A stretch of DNA of 64,000 nt from Brooklawnia sp937867175 (GTDB taxonomy: Bacteria; Actinomycetota; Actinomycetes; Propionibacteriales; Propionibacteriaceae), in contig DAISIR010000004.1 in NCBI GenBank assembly GCA_036821905.1, forward strand, positions 62,001 to 126,000, read 5' to 3'. The notes beneath the pieces are model-generated. The model was given only the letters and a program-made list of their open reading frames with translations. It was not told the DNA's origin and did not search any database. Both the position numbers and the translations under genes were made by a program. Below, in pieces: positions 34,130 through 42,962 of the stretch. The stretch's first letter is position 1. The number at the start of each line of letters is the position of its first letter.

Positions 34130-34953
34130 GCCGCAGCCCAGCGCCGGACGCGACGCCGATCGATGCCGCCCTCGACCTACTGGCCTGCCCGGTCTGCGGC
34201 CTGCCGCTGGGACGTCACGATCGGACGCTTCGCTGCGCGTCCGGCCACAGTTACGACCTGGCGCGGCAGGGCTACGTCAACCTGCTCCACGGCGCAGCCC
34301 CGGCGAACGCCGACACCACCGAGATGGTGGCGGCCAGGCAGCGGTTCCTCAACACCGGCGCCTACCAGCCCATCCGGGACGCGGTGGTGGGCGCCTGCTG
34401 CGCGGCCACCCGGGTGGCCGAGGTCGGCGCCGGCACCGGCTACTACCTGTCCGCCGTGGTGGCCGAGCAGCGTCCGCCAGCCCACTTGGCGCTCGACGTC
34501 TCGGTAGCCGCCGTGCGGCGGTCGTCCCGACTGGGGCTGGCCAGTGCCGTGGCCGACACGTGGGCAGGGTTGCCGGTGCTGTCCGGGCGGCTGGACCGCG
34601 TCTTGTGCATCTTCGCGCCCCGCAATCCAGCCGAATTCGCCCGAGTGCTGAGTCAGGGGGGCCGCGTGGTCGTGGTCACTCCGCGGCCTGGCCATCTCGC
34701 CGAGTTGCGGGCGCGGCTGCACTTGTTGGATGTGCCCCCGGACAAGTTGGCGCGGCTGGATGCGTCCTTCGCCGACGTTGGCTTGGTGCCGGTGGGCCGA
34801 ACCGAAATCGACTTCGGCTTGGAGATGTCACCGCCGACGGCGGCCGATCTGGTCGCGATGGGGCCGAACGCCTTCCACGGCGAGCACGCGGTCCTCGACG
34901 AGGCCGTTGGGGTGCAGGTGTCAGTCACGGTGAGCAGCTACCAGCACCTGTGA
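34126..34953 (+). CDS. RlmA/TlrB-like 23S rRNA (guanine-N1) methyltransferase
   Basis: 275 residues. An N-terminal zinc site (LACPVCGLPLG and LRCASGHSYDLARQGYVNLL) precedes a SAM-dependent Rossmann fold (VAEVGAGTGYYLSAVV, motif I). CIFAPRNPAEFARVL follows, as in RlmA. Members methylate G745 or G748 in helix 35 of 23S rRNA; some give macrolide/tylosin resistance. Housekeeping versus resistance cannot be told here. GTG at 34126 overlaps the SDR stop. Confidence 0.88.
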   Translation: MSRSPAPDATPIDAALDLLACPVCGLPLGRHDRTLRCASGHSYDLARQGYVNLLHGAAPANADTTEMVAARQRFLNTGAYQPIRDAVVGACCAATRVAEVGAGTGYYLSAVVAEQRPPAHLALDVSVAAVRRSSRLGLASAVADTWAGLPVLSGRLDRVLCIFAPRNPAEFARVLSQGGRVVVVTPRPGHLAELRARLHLLDVPPDKLARLDASFADVGLVPVGRTEIDFGLEMSPPTAADLVAMGPNAFHGEHAVLDEAVGVQVSVTVSSYQHL

Positions 34954-35006
34954 TGCGGGCACTGCGCGGTTGCCGAGTCTGGGCAGTGCCGACACAGCAG
35001 CGAGCA

Positions 35007-35246
35007 TTAGCTCGTTGCGTCCGGCTCCCCGGAGTGGGACTCAGCTTTCTGCGAGGTACGTGCCCCGCCGCGGCTGCGAAACGTGACGCCGGCATCCTTC
35101 AGGACACTCTGGACGAACCCGTAGGAACGCCCTGATTCGGCAGCCAACGAGCGGATCGATTCCCCGGACGCGTATCGTTCGGCGAACGATTCGCTGACCG
35201 CCGCCCGATCGGCACCGACAATGCGCTTTCCCTTGTCAAGCTTCAT
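35007..35246 (-). CDS. Small helix-turn-helix DNA-binding protein
   Basis: 79 residues: a basic start (MKLDKGKRIVGADRAAV), then a resolvase/Hin-like HTH (SFAERYASGESIRSLAAESG, RSYGFVQSVLKDAGVTFRSRGG) and a short polar tail. This is a widespread actinobacterial family without a known regulon. The ATG at 35244-35246 has GGGAG seven bases upstream. It stands alone downstream of the ABC-F gene. Confidence 0.78.
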   Translation of the reverse strand: MKLDKGKRIVGADRAAVSESFAERYASGESIRSLAAESGRSYGFVQSVLKDAGVTFRSRGGARTSQKAESHSGEPDATS

Positions 35247-35392
35247 TTGTACACTCCCGTCTCCCGACACAAGTGCGATGACACGACAATAGCCCCACCA
35301 AGATCACCAACGCGAGGGTCCGGGGTCAATTCGTCTTCGGGTGAGCGATCGGGCCTGGATCAACGCCAAGGGACGCCGACACTGCTTCAAGC

Positions 35393-36991
35393 TCAGGCCA
35401 GCGCCACCAGTTCGGCGTAGTCCTCGCTCCACAGGTCTTCCACTCCGTCGGGCAGCACGATGACGCGGTCCGGCTGCAACGCCTGGACGGCACCCCCGTC
35501 GTGGGTGACCAGCACGATCGCGCCAGCGTACCGCTGGATGGCGCTGAGCACCTCGGCCCGCGAGGCCGGATCAAGGTTGTTGGTCGGCTCGTCCAGCAAC
35601 AGCACGTTGGCCGCCGAAACCACCAGGGTGGCCAACGCGAGCCGCGTCTTCTCCCCTCCGGAGAGCACTCTGGCAAGCTTGTGGTCATCGTCACCGCTGA
35701 ACAGGAACCCGCCCAGGACGCGGCGGGCCTCAGTCTCGTTCAAGTCGGGCGCGGCCGACATCATGTTCTCGAGAACGGTCTGGGTGGGGTCGAGTTGGTC
35801 GTGTTCCTGGGCGAAATAGCCGAGCTTGAGTCCGTGACCGGGTAGCACCGCGCCGGTGTCGGGTTCTTCCAAGCCGGACAGCAGCCGCAGCAGGGTGGTT
35901 TTGCCCGCCCCGTTCAGGCCCAGGATGACCACCCGTGAACCACGATCGACTGCCAGGTCGACACCGGTGAAGACCTCCAGCGAGCCGTAGGTCTTGGACA
36001 GATCGTGCGCCATCAGCGGCGTCTTGCCGCAGGGCGCCGGTGTCGGGAAGTTGATCTTCGCCACCCGGTCGACGACCCGTTCGCCCTCGACGCCGGCCAG
36101 CAGTCTGTCGGCGCGCCGCGCCATGTTCTGAGCGGCCACCGCCTTGGTCGCCTTGGCTCCCAGCTTCTCGGCCTGCGCCTTGAGTTGGGCGGCCTTGCGT
36201 TCGGCGTTCTGCCGCTCCCGTTTGCGACGTTTCTCGTCGGTCTCGCGTTGCAGCAGGTAGGCCTTCCATCCCATCGAGTACTGGTCGAGCGCGGCGCGAT
36301 TGGCGTCCAGATGGAAGACCTTGGTCACGGTCTGGTCGAGCAGGCCGGTGTCGTGGCTGATCATCATCACCCCGCCCGCGTAGGTCTTGACGAACTCGCG
36401 TAGCCAGACGATCGAGTCAGCGTCCAGATGATTGGTGGGTTCGTCGAGCAGCAGGGTCTCTGCGTCGCTGAACAGGATGCGTGCCAGTTCGATCCGGCGG
36501 CGCTGGCCGCCGGACAGTTCGCGCAGCGGCTGGGCCAGCACCCGATCGGGCAAGCCCAGGTTGGCGGCGATCCGGGCGGCTTGACTCTCGGCGGCATAGC
36601 CGCCGGCAGCAATCAGTTCAGTCTCGGCGCGCGCGTAGGACGCCATGGCGCCCGCCTGCTCGTCACCGGTCGTGGTGGCCATCAGGGCCTCGTAGCGGCG
36701 CAGTCGCTCAAGGATTCGGTCCAGACCACGCACCGACAGGACGCGATTGCGCGCCGTCATGGCGGGATCGGCCTCCCGAGGATCCTGCGGCAGGTAGCCG
36801 ATCTGACCCGTACGGCTGACCTGGCCGGCCGCGGCCAGGCCCTCACCTGCGAGAATCCGCATCATGGTGGTCTTGCCGGCGCCATTGCGGCCCACCAAGC
36901 CGATCTTGTCGCCGGGGTTGACGCGGAAGGTGGTGGGTTCTAGCAGCAGCCGGGCCCCTGCCCGGACCTCAAGTTCGGTCGCCTGGATCAT
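35393..36991 (-). CDS. ABC-F family ATPase (ribosome-associated)
   Basis: 532 residues, two ABC domains in one chain with no membrane segments. NBD1: GLVGRNGAGKTTMMRIL, LSGGQRRRIELARIL, LLLDEPTNHLDAD. A charged linker follows (KRRKRERQNAERKAAQLKAQ, the P-site tRNA interaction motif). NBD2: ILGLNGAGKTTLLRLLSG, LSGGEKTRLALATL, LLLDEPTNNLD. This is the Uup/EttA/antibiotic-resistance superfamily working on the ribosome; the short linker suggests a housekeeping translation factor. The ATG at 36989-36991 begins the homology. Confidence 0.93.
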   Translation of the reverse strand: MIQATELEVRAGARLLLEPTTFRVNPGDKIGLVGRNGAGKTTMMRILAGEGLAAAGQVSRTGQIGYLPQDPREADPAMTARNRVLSVRGLDRILERLRRYEALMATTTGDEQAGAMASYARAETELIAAGGYAAESQAARIAANLGLPDRVLAQPLRELSGGQRRRIELARILFSDAETLLLDEPTNHLDADSIVWLREFVKTYAGGVMMISHDTGLLDQTVTKVFHLDANRAALDQYSMGWKAYLLQRETDEKRRKRERQNAERKAAQLKAQAEKLGAKATKAVAAQNMARRADRLLAGVEGERVVDRVAKINFPTPAPCGKTPLMAHDLSKTYGSLEVFTGVDLAVDRGSRVVILGLNGAGKTTLLRLLSGLEEPDTGAVLPGHGLKLGYFAQEHDQLDPTQTVLENMMSAAPDLNETEARRVLGGFLFSGDDDHKLARVLSGGEKTRLALATLVVSAANVLLLDEPTNNLDPASRAEVLSAIQRYAGAIVLVTHDGGAVQALQPDRVIVLPDGVEDLWSEDYAELVALA

Positions 36992-37074
36992 GTCGGAGCC
37001 AATTGTCCCCCGTCGAGGACTCGGGTTCAAAGCCGAAGGCAACGGCTTTGGGGACGGCAGTTACCCTCAGGGGT

Positions 37075-37815
37075 ATGTCCACAACAGCTGAACTGATCGC
37101 CCAACTCGAACACTCCGACGCCGGCCGGCGCCGACAAGCCGCCTTGGCGCTCGGATCGTCCGGGGACGAGACGGCAGCGCCTGCACTGGTTGCCCGACTG
37201 GGCAGCGAGGCGAACTCGTGCGTTCGCGAAGACCTGACCTGGGCAACCGTCCAAATGATCGACGCCACCCTGCCCGCGGTCTTAGCCATGCTGATCAGCG
37301 AGAACCCGGACGATCGGCGCACCGGCGCCCATGTGCTCAGCAAGGTCGGCGACCCGGCCCACTTCGAGCGGCTGGCGCCGTAGGTGGACGACCAGCACGC
37401 CGATGTTGCGATCAAGGCCTACCGAGCGGTGGCGAACACCGCTGCCCCGCAGGCCCCTGCCCTGCTCGCGACGCGTCTGGGTGACGGCGATGCGCTGCAA
37501 CGTGATGCCCTGTCGGCGGCGTTCTGCCGATTGGGTGAGCCCGCGGTTCCGGTGCTGGTCGAGGCGCTAGATGCCTCCGAGGCGCGGGTGCGCGAGCACG
37601 CGGCCGAGGCACTGGGCTACCTCGGTGGGGCCGCGGCCGCCGCAGCAGCGGCGCTGACCACCAGCGCCCTGGCAGACGAAGCCGCCGAGGTCCGTCTGAT
37701 GGCGGCTTCGGCGTTGCGCCAGCTCGGCGAGGCGGCGATCGAAGGTCTGGGTCGGCTCAGCGAGTCGTCCGATGCCACGGTCGCCGCTGTTGCCGGCAGG
37801 TCCCTGACCTGCTGA
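37075..37815 (+). pseudogene. HEAT-repeat protein gene interrupted by an in-frame TAG
   Basis: From ATG 37075 the frame encodes MSTTAELIAQLEHSDAGRRR and alpha-helical repeats up to GDPAHFERLAP. Codon 103 is TAG (37381-37383), then the same frame continues directly with VDDQHADVAIKAYRAVANTA and repeats such as DALSAAFCRLGEPAVPVLVE, to a TGA at 37813-37815. Repeat periodicity is preserved across the stop, so this was one ~245-residue gene. One base change (for example TTG to TAG) explains it. A GTG directly after the TAG could restart translation, but no RBS is seen. Read-through or a sequence error is also possible. Confidence 0.72.
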
Positions 37816-37824
37816 GGCGACCTC

Positions 37825-38424
37825 ATGACATCCCGCACCACCGGCACCGGATCGCCGGTGCGCCGCATGTTTGTTGCAGTGCTGCCGCCACCAGAGTTGG
37901 TCGCCGCGATCGGCGACCAACTCGACCCGCTGATGACCCGCTGGCCCCAGCTGCATTGGACCGATCCCGCGGGTTGGCACCTCACGCTGGTCTTCCTGGC
38001 CCGGGTGGACGCGGCCCAGTACCGCAGACTGGTCGAGAACATGACCGAAACCGCCGCCCAGACGGCCCGCTTCAGCGTGTCCTTGGCCGGTGCTGGAGCC
38101 TTCCCGGCTGCCCCGATCGGACGGAACCTATGGCTCGGCGTCTACGACCCCACCGAGGCGCTGACGAAGCTGGCATCCAGCACCAGACGTGCCGTCGGGC
38201 GAGCCGGCATCCGGGCGCCCGACGAGAGGTTCACCGCGCACTTGACGCTGGCCCGGGTCTCCCAGCCAACCGACCTGTCTGGGCAGGTCGCGATTGTGGA
38301 GAAGTGGGGGTTCGGCCCATGGCCGGTGAACGAGTTGGCGCTCGTCGAGTCCCAGCTCGGGCAAGGCCGGGAAGGACGCCCGCGCTACGTGGTGACCGAC
38401 CGGTTCACCCTCGCCGAGCACTGA
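37825..38424 (+). CDS. thpR: RNA 2',3'-cyclic phosphodiesterase (LigT/ThpR)
   Basis: 199-residue 2H phosphoesterase that opens 2',3'-cyclic phosphates to 2'-phosphates. Both catalytic tetrapeptides are present: GWHLTLVFL (HLTL, ~residue 52) and FTAHLTLAR (~137). RRMFVAVLPPPEL at the start is typical. ATG at 37825 with GAGG seven bases upstream; ten bases after the HEAT-repeat gene, so probably co-transcribed. Convergent with the tail of the Suf operon. Confidence 0.93.
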   Translation: MTSRTTGTGSPVRRMFVAVLPPPELVAAIGDQLDPLMTRWPQLHWTDPAGWHLTLVFLARVDAAQYRRLVENMTETAAQTARFSVSLAGAGAFPAAPIGRNLWLGVYDPTEALTKLASSTRRAVGRAGIRAPDERFTAHLTLARVSQPTDLSGQVAIVEKWGFGPWPVNELALVESQLGQGREGRPRYVVTDRFTLAEH

Positions 38425-38483
38425 ACGGGCCAACCGGAGACCGATCCGCCAGACCGCCGGCCTCTGATGGCCTACCGGAATGG

Positions 38484-38873
38484 TCAGATCATGAAGCCGA
38501 TGGCCTGCAGCTGCTCTCGTCCGTCATCGGTGATCATGTCGATCGTCCACGGCGGCAGCCACACCCAGTTGATCGTCACCGAACGGGCCAACTGGCCCAG
38601 TGCGGCCTGCGCCTCCCACTCGATCTGGTCGGTCAATGGGCAGGCTGGGCTGGTCAGCGTCATGTCGATCGTGACGTTCAGGTCCTCGTCGATGTCCACG
38701 TCGTAGACCAGGCCGAGGTCGACCACGTTCACCATCAACTCTGGGTCGACGACCTCTTTCAGCGCCTCCAGCAGGACGGCCTTCTTCTGTTCGGGGGTCG
38801 CCTCGGCCCACGTACCACCAGCCGGGACGGTGCCTGGCAGGGCATCCCTCACCAGGTCAGACGGATTGGTCAT
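38484..38873 (-). CDS. sufT: SufT-type DUF59 (MIP18-like) Fe-S maturation protein
   Basis: 129 residues. DUF59 core: LKEVVDPELMVNVVDLGLVY, then IDMTLTSPACPLTDQI with the conserved cysteine of the CP motif. The DPELxxNxVDLGL motif is diagnostic. SufT proteins help deliver Fe-S clusters or support high cluster demand. Last gene of the Suf operon, three bases after sufU. Confidence 0.93.
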   Translation of the reverse strand: MTNPSDLVRDALPGTVPAGGTWAEATPEQKKAVLLEALKEVVDPELMVNVVDLGLVYDVDIDEDLNVTIDMTLTSPACPLTDQIEWEAQAALGQLARSVTINWVWLPPWTIDMITDDGREQLQAIGFMI

Positions 38874-38876
38874 CGT

Positions 38877-39338
38877 TCACTCCTTGTCGTCGGTCGAAGT
38901 CAGCTCGGCACCTGCCCTGGCCAGCGCGTCCCGCAACGCGGACCAGCCGAGCATGGCGCATTTCACCCGGGCCGGGAACTGCGCGACCCCGGCGAACGCG
39001 ATGCCGTCCTCCAAGCGGTCCTCGTCGGGCTCGACGCGTCCCTGACCCTCCATCATCTGGCGGAACTCCTCGAACAAGGCCATGGAGTCTGCGACCTCGC
39101 GTCCGATCACCAGATCGGTCATCACCGAAGTGGACGCCTGCGAGATCGAGCAGCCCTCCCCCTGGTAGGAGACGTCGGCGATCGAGTTGCCGTCGAGGCT
39201 CACCCGCAGCGTCACCTCGTCACCACAACTCGGGTTGACGTGGTGCACCTCGGCGCCGAACGGCTCGCGCAGACCTGCGTGGCGCTTCTCGCGGTAATGG
39301 TCGAGGATGATCTCCTGGTAGAGCTGTTCGACGCTCAT
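38877..39338 (-). CDS. sufU: SufU-type sulfur-transfer / scaffold protein
   Basis: 153 residues of the IscU-like SufU family with the ~20-residue insert that marks SufU. The zinc/sulfur ligands are visible: NPSCGDEV (Cys, Asp), EGCSISQAS (Cys) and RVKCAMLGWSAL (Cys). It accepts persulfide from SufS through zinc-ligand exchange and passes it to SufBCD. Its ATG overlaps the sufS stop by four bases. Confidence 0.95.
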   Translation of the reverse strand: MSVEQLYQEIILDHYREKRHAGLREPFGAEVHHVNPSCGDEVTLRVSLDGNSIADVSYQGEGCSISQASTSVMTDLVIGREVADSMALFEEFRQMMEGQGRVEPDEDRLEDGIAFAGVAQFPARVKCAMLGWSALRDALARAGAELTSTDDKE

Positions 39339-40603
39339 GCCGGCCTCCGGCTGCCCGAGGTTGTCGCACCCTTACGGGTGTTGAAGAAGTCGTGCGCCCA
39401 AGCAACCGCCTCGACCAGTGCATCGACCTCTTGCGGCGTGGTGTAGAGGTACCCGGACGCCCGGCTGGAGCTTTGCACGCCCAGCCGACGGTGCAGCGGC
39501 GCAGCGCAATGGTGGCCACCCCGCACCGCCACCCCACGGCTGTCCAGCAGCTGCATCAGATCGTGCGGGTGGACGCCGTCCACCGTGAACGCAACAGCGC
39601 CACCCCGGTCGTCCCGATCGGTCGGACCCAGGATATGGACGCCGGCCAAGCCGCCGAGGCCGGCCAGTAGGCGGCCGGTGATCTCGGTCTCGTGGGCCTG
39701 GATTTCCGACATGCCCAGCAACGACAGGTAGTCGATGGCTGCCCCCAGCCCGACCGCCTGCGCGATCGGTTGGGTGCCCGCTTCGAAGCGGTGGGGAGGC
39801 GGCGCGTAGCTGGATTCCGCCATCCGCACCACCTCGATCATCTCGCCGCCGCCCAGGAACGGTGGGAGCTGCTCCAACAGCTCGTAACGGCCCCAAAGCA
39901 CGCCGATGCCGGTGGGACCGCACATCTTGTGCCCGGTGAACGCCAACAGGTCGATGCCCAACGCCTGCACGTCGCTCGGACGCAGCGGCACACCCTGAGA
40001 ACCGTCCACCACCATCACCGCACCGACCGAGCCTGCCCATTCGGCGATCCGGGCGATCGGGTTGACCGTGCCGAGCACGTTACTCACCCAAGCGAGCGAG
40101 ACCACCCGGGTTGCCTCGTTGATCAATCCCTCCCGTTCGGCCTTGGCCAAGTCGAGTCGGCCCTCCTCAGTGACATCGAACCAGCGCAGCGTCGCCCCGC
40201 TCGACTGGCAAGCCAACTGCCAGGGCACCAGGTTCGAGTGGTGCTCCATGACCGACACGACCACCTCGTCCCCGGGCTTCAACCGGGATGCCAACGTGTG
40301 CGCAGCCAGGTTCAGCGCCTCGGACGCGTTCTTGGTGAAGACGATTTCGTCGGCGCTGGCGGCCCCGATGAAGGACGCCACCTTGGCGCGGGCCCCCTCG
40401 AACGCGGCAGTGGCTTCGGCACCCAAGGTGTGCATGGCCCGTGCCACATTGGCGTTGTGCTCCAGGTAGTGGGACGAAAGCGCGTCCACCACTTGGCGCG
40501 GCTTGTGCGAGGTGTTGGCCGAATCAAGGTAGACCAAGGGGTACTCCCCCACCCGGCGCTTCAGGATGGGGAAGTCACGACGTACCGACTCGACGTCCAG
40601 CAT
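39335..40603 (-). CDS. sufS: Cysteine desulfurase SufS (group II)
   Basis: 422-residue PLP enzyme that takes sulfur from cysteine. The PLP Lys is in FTGHKMCGPTGIGVLWG; the persulfide Cys is Cys366 in VRGGHHCAAPLHRR, in the short-loop group II context. VSVMEHHSNLVPWQ and VDGSQGVPLRPSDV bind PLP. Its ATG overlaps the sufC stop by one base (TGATG), and its stop overlaps the sufU start, so translation is coupled along the operon. Confidence 0.96.
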   Translation of the reverse strand: MLDVESVRRDFPILKRRVGEYPLVYLDSANTSHKPRQVVDALSSHYLEHNANVARAMHTLGAEATAAFEGARAKVASFIGAASADEIVFTKNASEALNLAAHTLASRLKPGDEVVVSVMEHHSNLVPWQLACQSSGATLRWFDVTEEGRLDLAKAEREGLINEATRVVSLAWVSNVLGTVNPIARIAEWAGSVGAVMVVDGSQGVPLRPSDVQALGIDLLAFTGHKMCGPTGIGVLWGRYELLEQLPPFLGGGEMIEVVRMAESSYAPPPHRFEAGTQPIAQAVGLGAAIDYLSLLGMSEIQAHETEITGRLLAGLGGLAGVHILGPTDRDDRGGAVAFTVDGVHPHDLMQLLDSRGVAVRGGHHCAAPLHRRLGVQSSSRASGYLYTTPQEVDALVEAVAWAHDFFNTRKGATTSGSRRPA

Positions 40604-41364
40604 CAGACGCGCACGGCCTTCAGGTATTTGTCGTAGCCCTCGATCTCCAACTCCTCGGCCAGGTCCTTGCCGCCCTCGGCGACGATCTGGCCGCCCACGA
40701 AGACATGAACGTGGGTCGGTTGGATGTAGCGGAGAATCCGTGTGTAGTGGGTGATCAGCAGCACGCCACGATCACCTTGGGCCGCGTAACGGTTCACGCC
40801 CTCGGCCACGATCCGGATCGCGTCGATGTCCAGGCCGGAGTCGATCTCGTCGAGGATGGCGAACTTGGGGTTGAGCACGTCCAACTGGACGATCTCGCCG
40901 CGCTTCTTCTCGCCACCGGAGAAGCCCTCGTTGATCGAGCGGGACGCGAAGCTCGGGTCCATCTCGAGGCGCTCCAAGGCGGCCGCGATCTCCTTCGGCC
41001 AGGTGCGGACCTTCGGCGCCACACCGTCCAGAGCCGCCTTCGCGGTGCGCAGGAAGTTGCTGGTTGAAACCCCCGGTACCTCGATCGGATACTGCATGGC
41101 CAGGAAGAGCCCGGCCTTGGCTCGCTCGTCGACGGTCAGTCCCGTCAGTTCGACGCCGTCCAGCGTGGCCGACCCGGAAGTGATGTGGTACTTGGGATGA
41201 CCAGCGATGGCGTAGGCCAGAGTGGACTTGCCCGAGCCGTTCGGGCCCATGATGGCGTGCACCTCACCGGTCTTGATGGTCAGGTCGACCCCGTTCAGGA
41301 TCGGCTTGGGGCCGGATTCGGTTTCGACATCGACGTGCAGGTCGGTGATGACGAGGTCTGCCAT
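40603..41364 (-). CDS. sufC: Fe-S assembly ATPase SufC
   Basis: 253-residue ABC-type ATPase of the SufBC2D scaffold. Walker A MGPNGSGKSTLAYAIAG, signature GFSGGEKKRGEIVQL (the FSGGEKKR form is SufC-specific), Walker B FAILDEIDSGLDIDA, switch His in LITHYTRILRYI. It follows the Rieske ferredoxin gene by six bases. Confidence 0.96.
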   Translation of the reverse strand: MADLVITDLHVDVETESGPKPILNGVDLTIKTGEVHAIMGPNGSGKSTLAYAIAGHPKYHITSGSATLDGVELTGLTVDERAKAGLFLAMQYPIEVPGVSTSNFLRTAKAALDGVAPKVRTWPKEIAAALERLEMDPSFASRSINEGFSGGEKKRGEIVQLDVLNPKFAILDEIDSGLDIDAIRIVAEGVNRYAAQGDRGVLLITHYTRILRYIQPTHVHVFVGGQIVAEGGKDLAEELEIEGYDKYLKAVRV

Positions 41365-41370
41365 GTTGGT

Positions 41371-41712
41371 TCAGTTCTCCTGGTTGTTGATCGGGTTGTC
41401 GATGTCGACGAGGACCTGGTCGCCCTCGATGACACAGCGGTAGACGGGGACCGGCCGGGTGGCCGGCAGGTTGATGGCGGCGCCGGTACGCAGATCGAAC
41501 ATCGACCCGTGCAGGTAGCACTCGATGGCGCAGTTGCTGATGTCGACGTCACCCTCGCTGAGTCGCACCTTGCCGTGGCTGCACTCGTCACGGATCGCGA
41601 AGACCTCGTCGCCGATGCGGACCAGCGCCAACTCAAGGTCGGCTTCAGGTACCTCGACACCCAGCGGCGCATCGCCGAGTTCGTCGAGGCTAGCCACCAG
41701 GACGGGACTCAC
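41371..41712 (-). CDS. Rieske-type [2Fe-2S] ferredoxin of the Suf operon
   Basis: 113 residues of the non-haem oxygenase-ferredoxin group. Both ligand boxes are intact: ECSHGKVRL (C-x-H) and ECYLHGSMFD (C-x2-H), spaced by ~18 residues. It presumably supplies electrons or is a first client of the Suf machinery; a Rieske gene between sufD and sufC is usual in actinobacteria. GTG start overlaps the sufD stop by four bases. Confidence 0.93.
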   Translation of the reverse strand: MSPVLVASLDELGDAPLGVEVPEADLELALVRIGDEVFAIRDECSHGKVRLSEGDVDISNCAIECYLHGSMFDLRTGAAINLPATRPVPVYRCVIEGDQVLVDIDNPINNQEN

Positions 41713-42911
41713 AGCTCCGCCTCCACCGGGCGCTCGTCCAGCATCGCCTCGTGGGTGATGCCATCGATGCTGGCCAACTGCGCGTTGAGGGCCTCGGTCA
41801 GCCGCGTCTCGATCTGCGGGACACCGATGCGGCGGATGATGTCGAGGAAGAACCCTTCGACCACCAGTCGGCGGGCCTGCTCCTCGGGGATGCCGCGGCT
41901 GCGTAGGTAGAACAGTTGCTCGTCGTCGAAGCGTCCGGTGGAGCTGGAGTGGCCGGCGCCACGGATTTCACCGGTCTCGATCTCGAGGTTCGGCACCGAG
42001 TCGGCCTGGCAGCCCTCGGTGAGCATCAGGTTCTTGTTGGACTCATAGGTGTCGATGTCGATCGCGTTCTTGCGGATCATCACGTCGCCGATCCACACCG
42101 AGTGCGCACCCTTGCCCTGCAGCGCGCCACGGTAGTCGACATGGCTCACAGTTCGGGGGTGATTGTGGTCGACCAACAATCGGTGCTCGACATGCTGGCC
42201 CGCCTGCACGAAGTAGATGCCCAGCTGTTCCAGGTCGCCGCCGGGACCGGCGAACTGCGCCCGTTCGACCAGCCGCACATCACCGTGGCCGACTGAGGCC
42301 TGAATGGTGCGCACCTTGGCGTCGCGTCCCACCAGCACCGAGAACTGGCCGCCGTGCACCGCACCCACTCCCCAGTCCTGCACCGAGACGAGGTCGACCT
42401 GCGCCCCATCACCGACATGTACCTCAACCTTGGACGCGAACCGGGCCACCCCCGAGTGCCGCAGCACCACGGTGACCTCGGCGTGATGGCCGATGACCAG
42501 CAGCAAGTGGGCGGCGCCATCCTGACCGTCGCCGGTCACTTCAAGGACGACCGGTGCGTCCGGTTTTACCTCGGCGGCCACCTCGACCAGGGTCGCGCCG
42601 TTCGTGGCGCCGGCCACGGCCCGAGCGGCGACCACGTCGACGGGCGCGTCGAGGGAGAGCTCGCGGGCCTGCTCCGCACCGATCAGTCGTTGCGTCACCC
42701 CCTGGTGCTGACTGATCCGCCAGGCGATCTGGTCAGACGCCGACTCGCCCATCAGGACCTTGAACCGGTCGACCGGGGTGAATCGCCAGGTCTCCTCCCG
42801 GCCGGTGGGCACGGTGTGGTCGGCGAGGAACCACGACGGGGTTGGGTGCAGGTGTGAGGTGAACTGCTTGGCGGCGACCGTGGATTCGGGCTCGCTGGTG
42901 ATGGTGCTCAA
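41709..42911 (-). CDS. sufD: Fe-S cluster assembly protein SufD
   Basis: 400-residue beta-helical scaffold subunit partnering SufB and SufC. Core: VDYRGALQGKGAHSVWIGDV, IDTYESNKNLMLTEGCQADS and EIETGEIRGAGHSSSTGRFD, where the conserved His of SufD is kept, then RGIPEEQARRLVVEGFFLDI. It starts 51 bases after sufB. Confidence 0.95.
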   Translation of the reverse strand: MSTITSEPESTVAAKQFTSHLHPTPSWFLADHTVPTGREETWRFTPVDRFKVLMGESASDQIAWRISQHQGVTQRLIGAEQARELSLDAPVDVVAARAVAGATNGATLVEVAAEVKPDAPVVLEVTGDGQDGAAHLLLVIGHHAEVTVVLRHSGVARFASKVEVHVGDGAQVDLVSVQDWGVGAVHGGQFSVLVGRDAKVRTIQASVGHGDVRLVERAQFAGPGGDLEQLGIYFVQAGQHVEHRLLVDHNHPRTVSHVDYRGALQGKGAHSVWIGDVMIRKNAIDIDTYESNKNLMLTEGCQADSVPNLEIETGEIRGAGHSSSTGRFDDEQLFYLRSRGIPEEQARRLVVEGFFLDIIRRIGVPQIETRLTEALNAQLASIDGITHEAMLDERPVEAEL

Positions 42912-42962
42912 CTGGGTTCTCTTTTCTGGTTCGTCTTCTCGGGGCGTCCGCGGCGGCGGCGT

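Noticed and set aside
35393..36991. ABC-F protein as an antibiotic-resistance determinant
   Set aside because: Short linker and solitary housekeeping setting give no support; only the general family can be stated.
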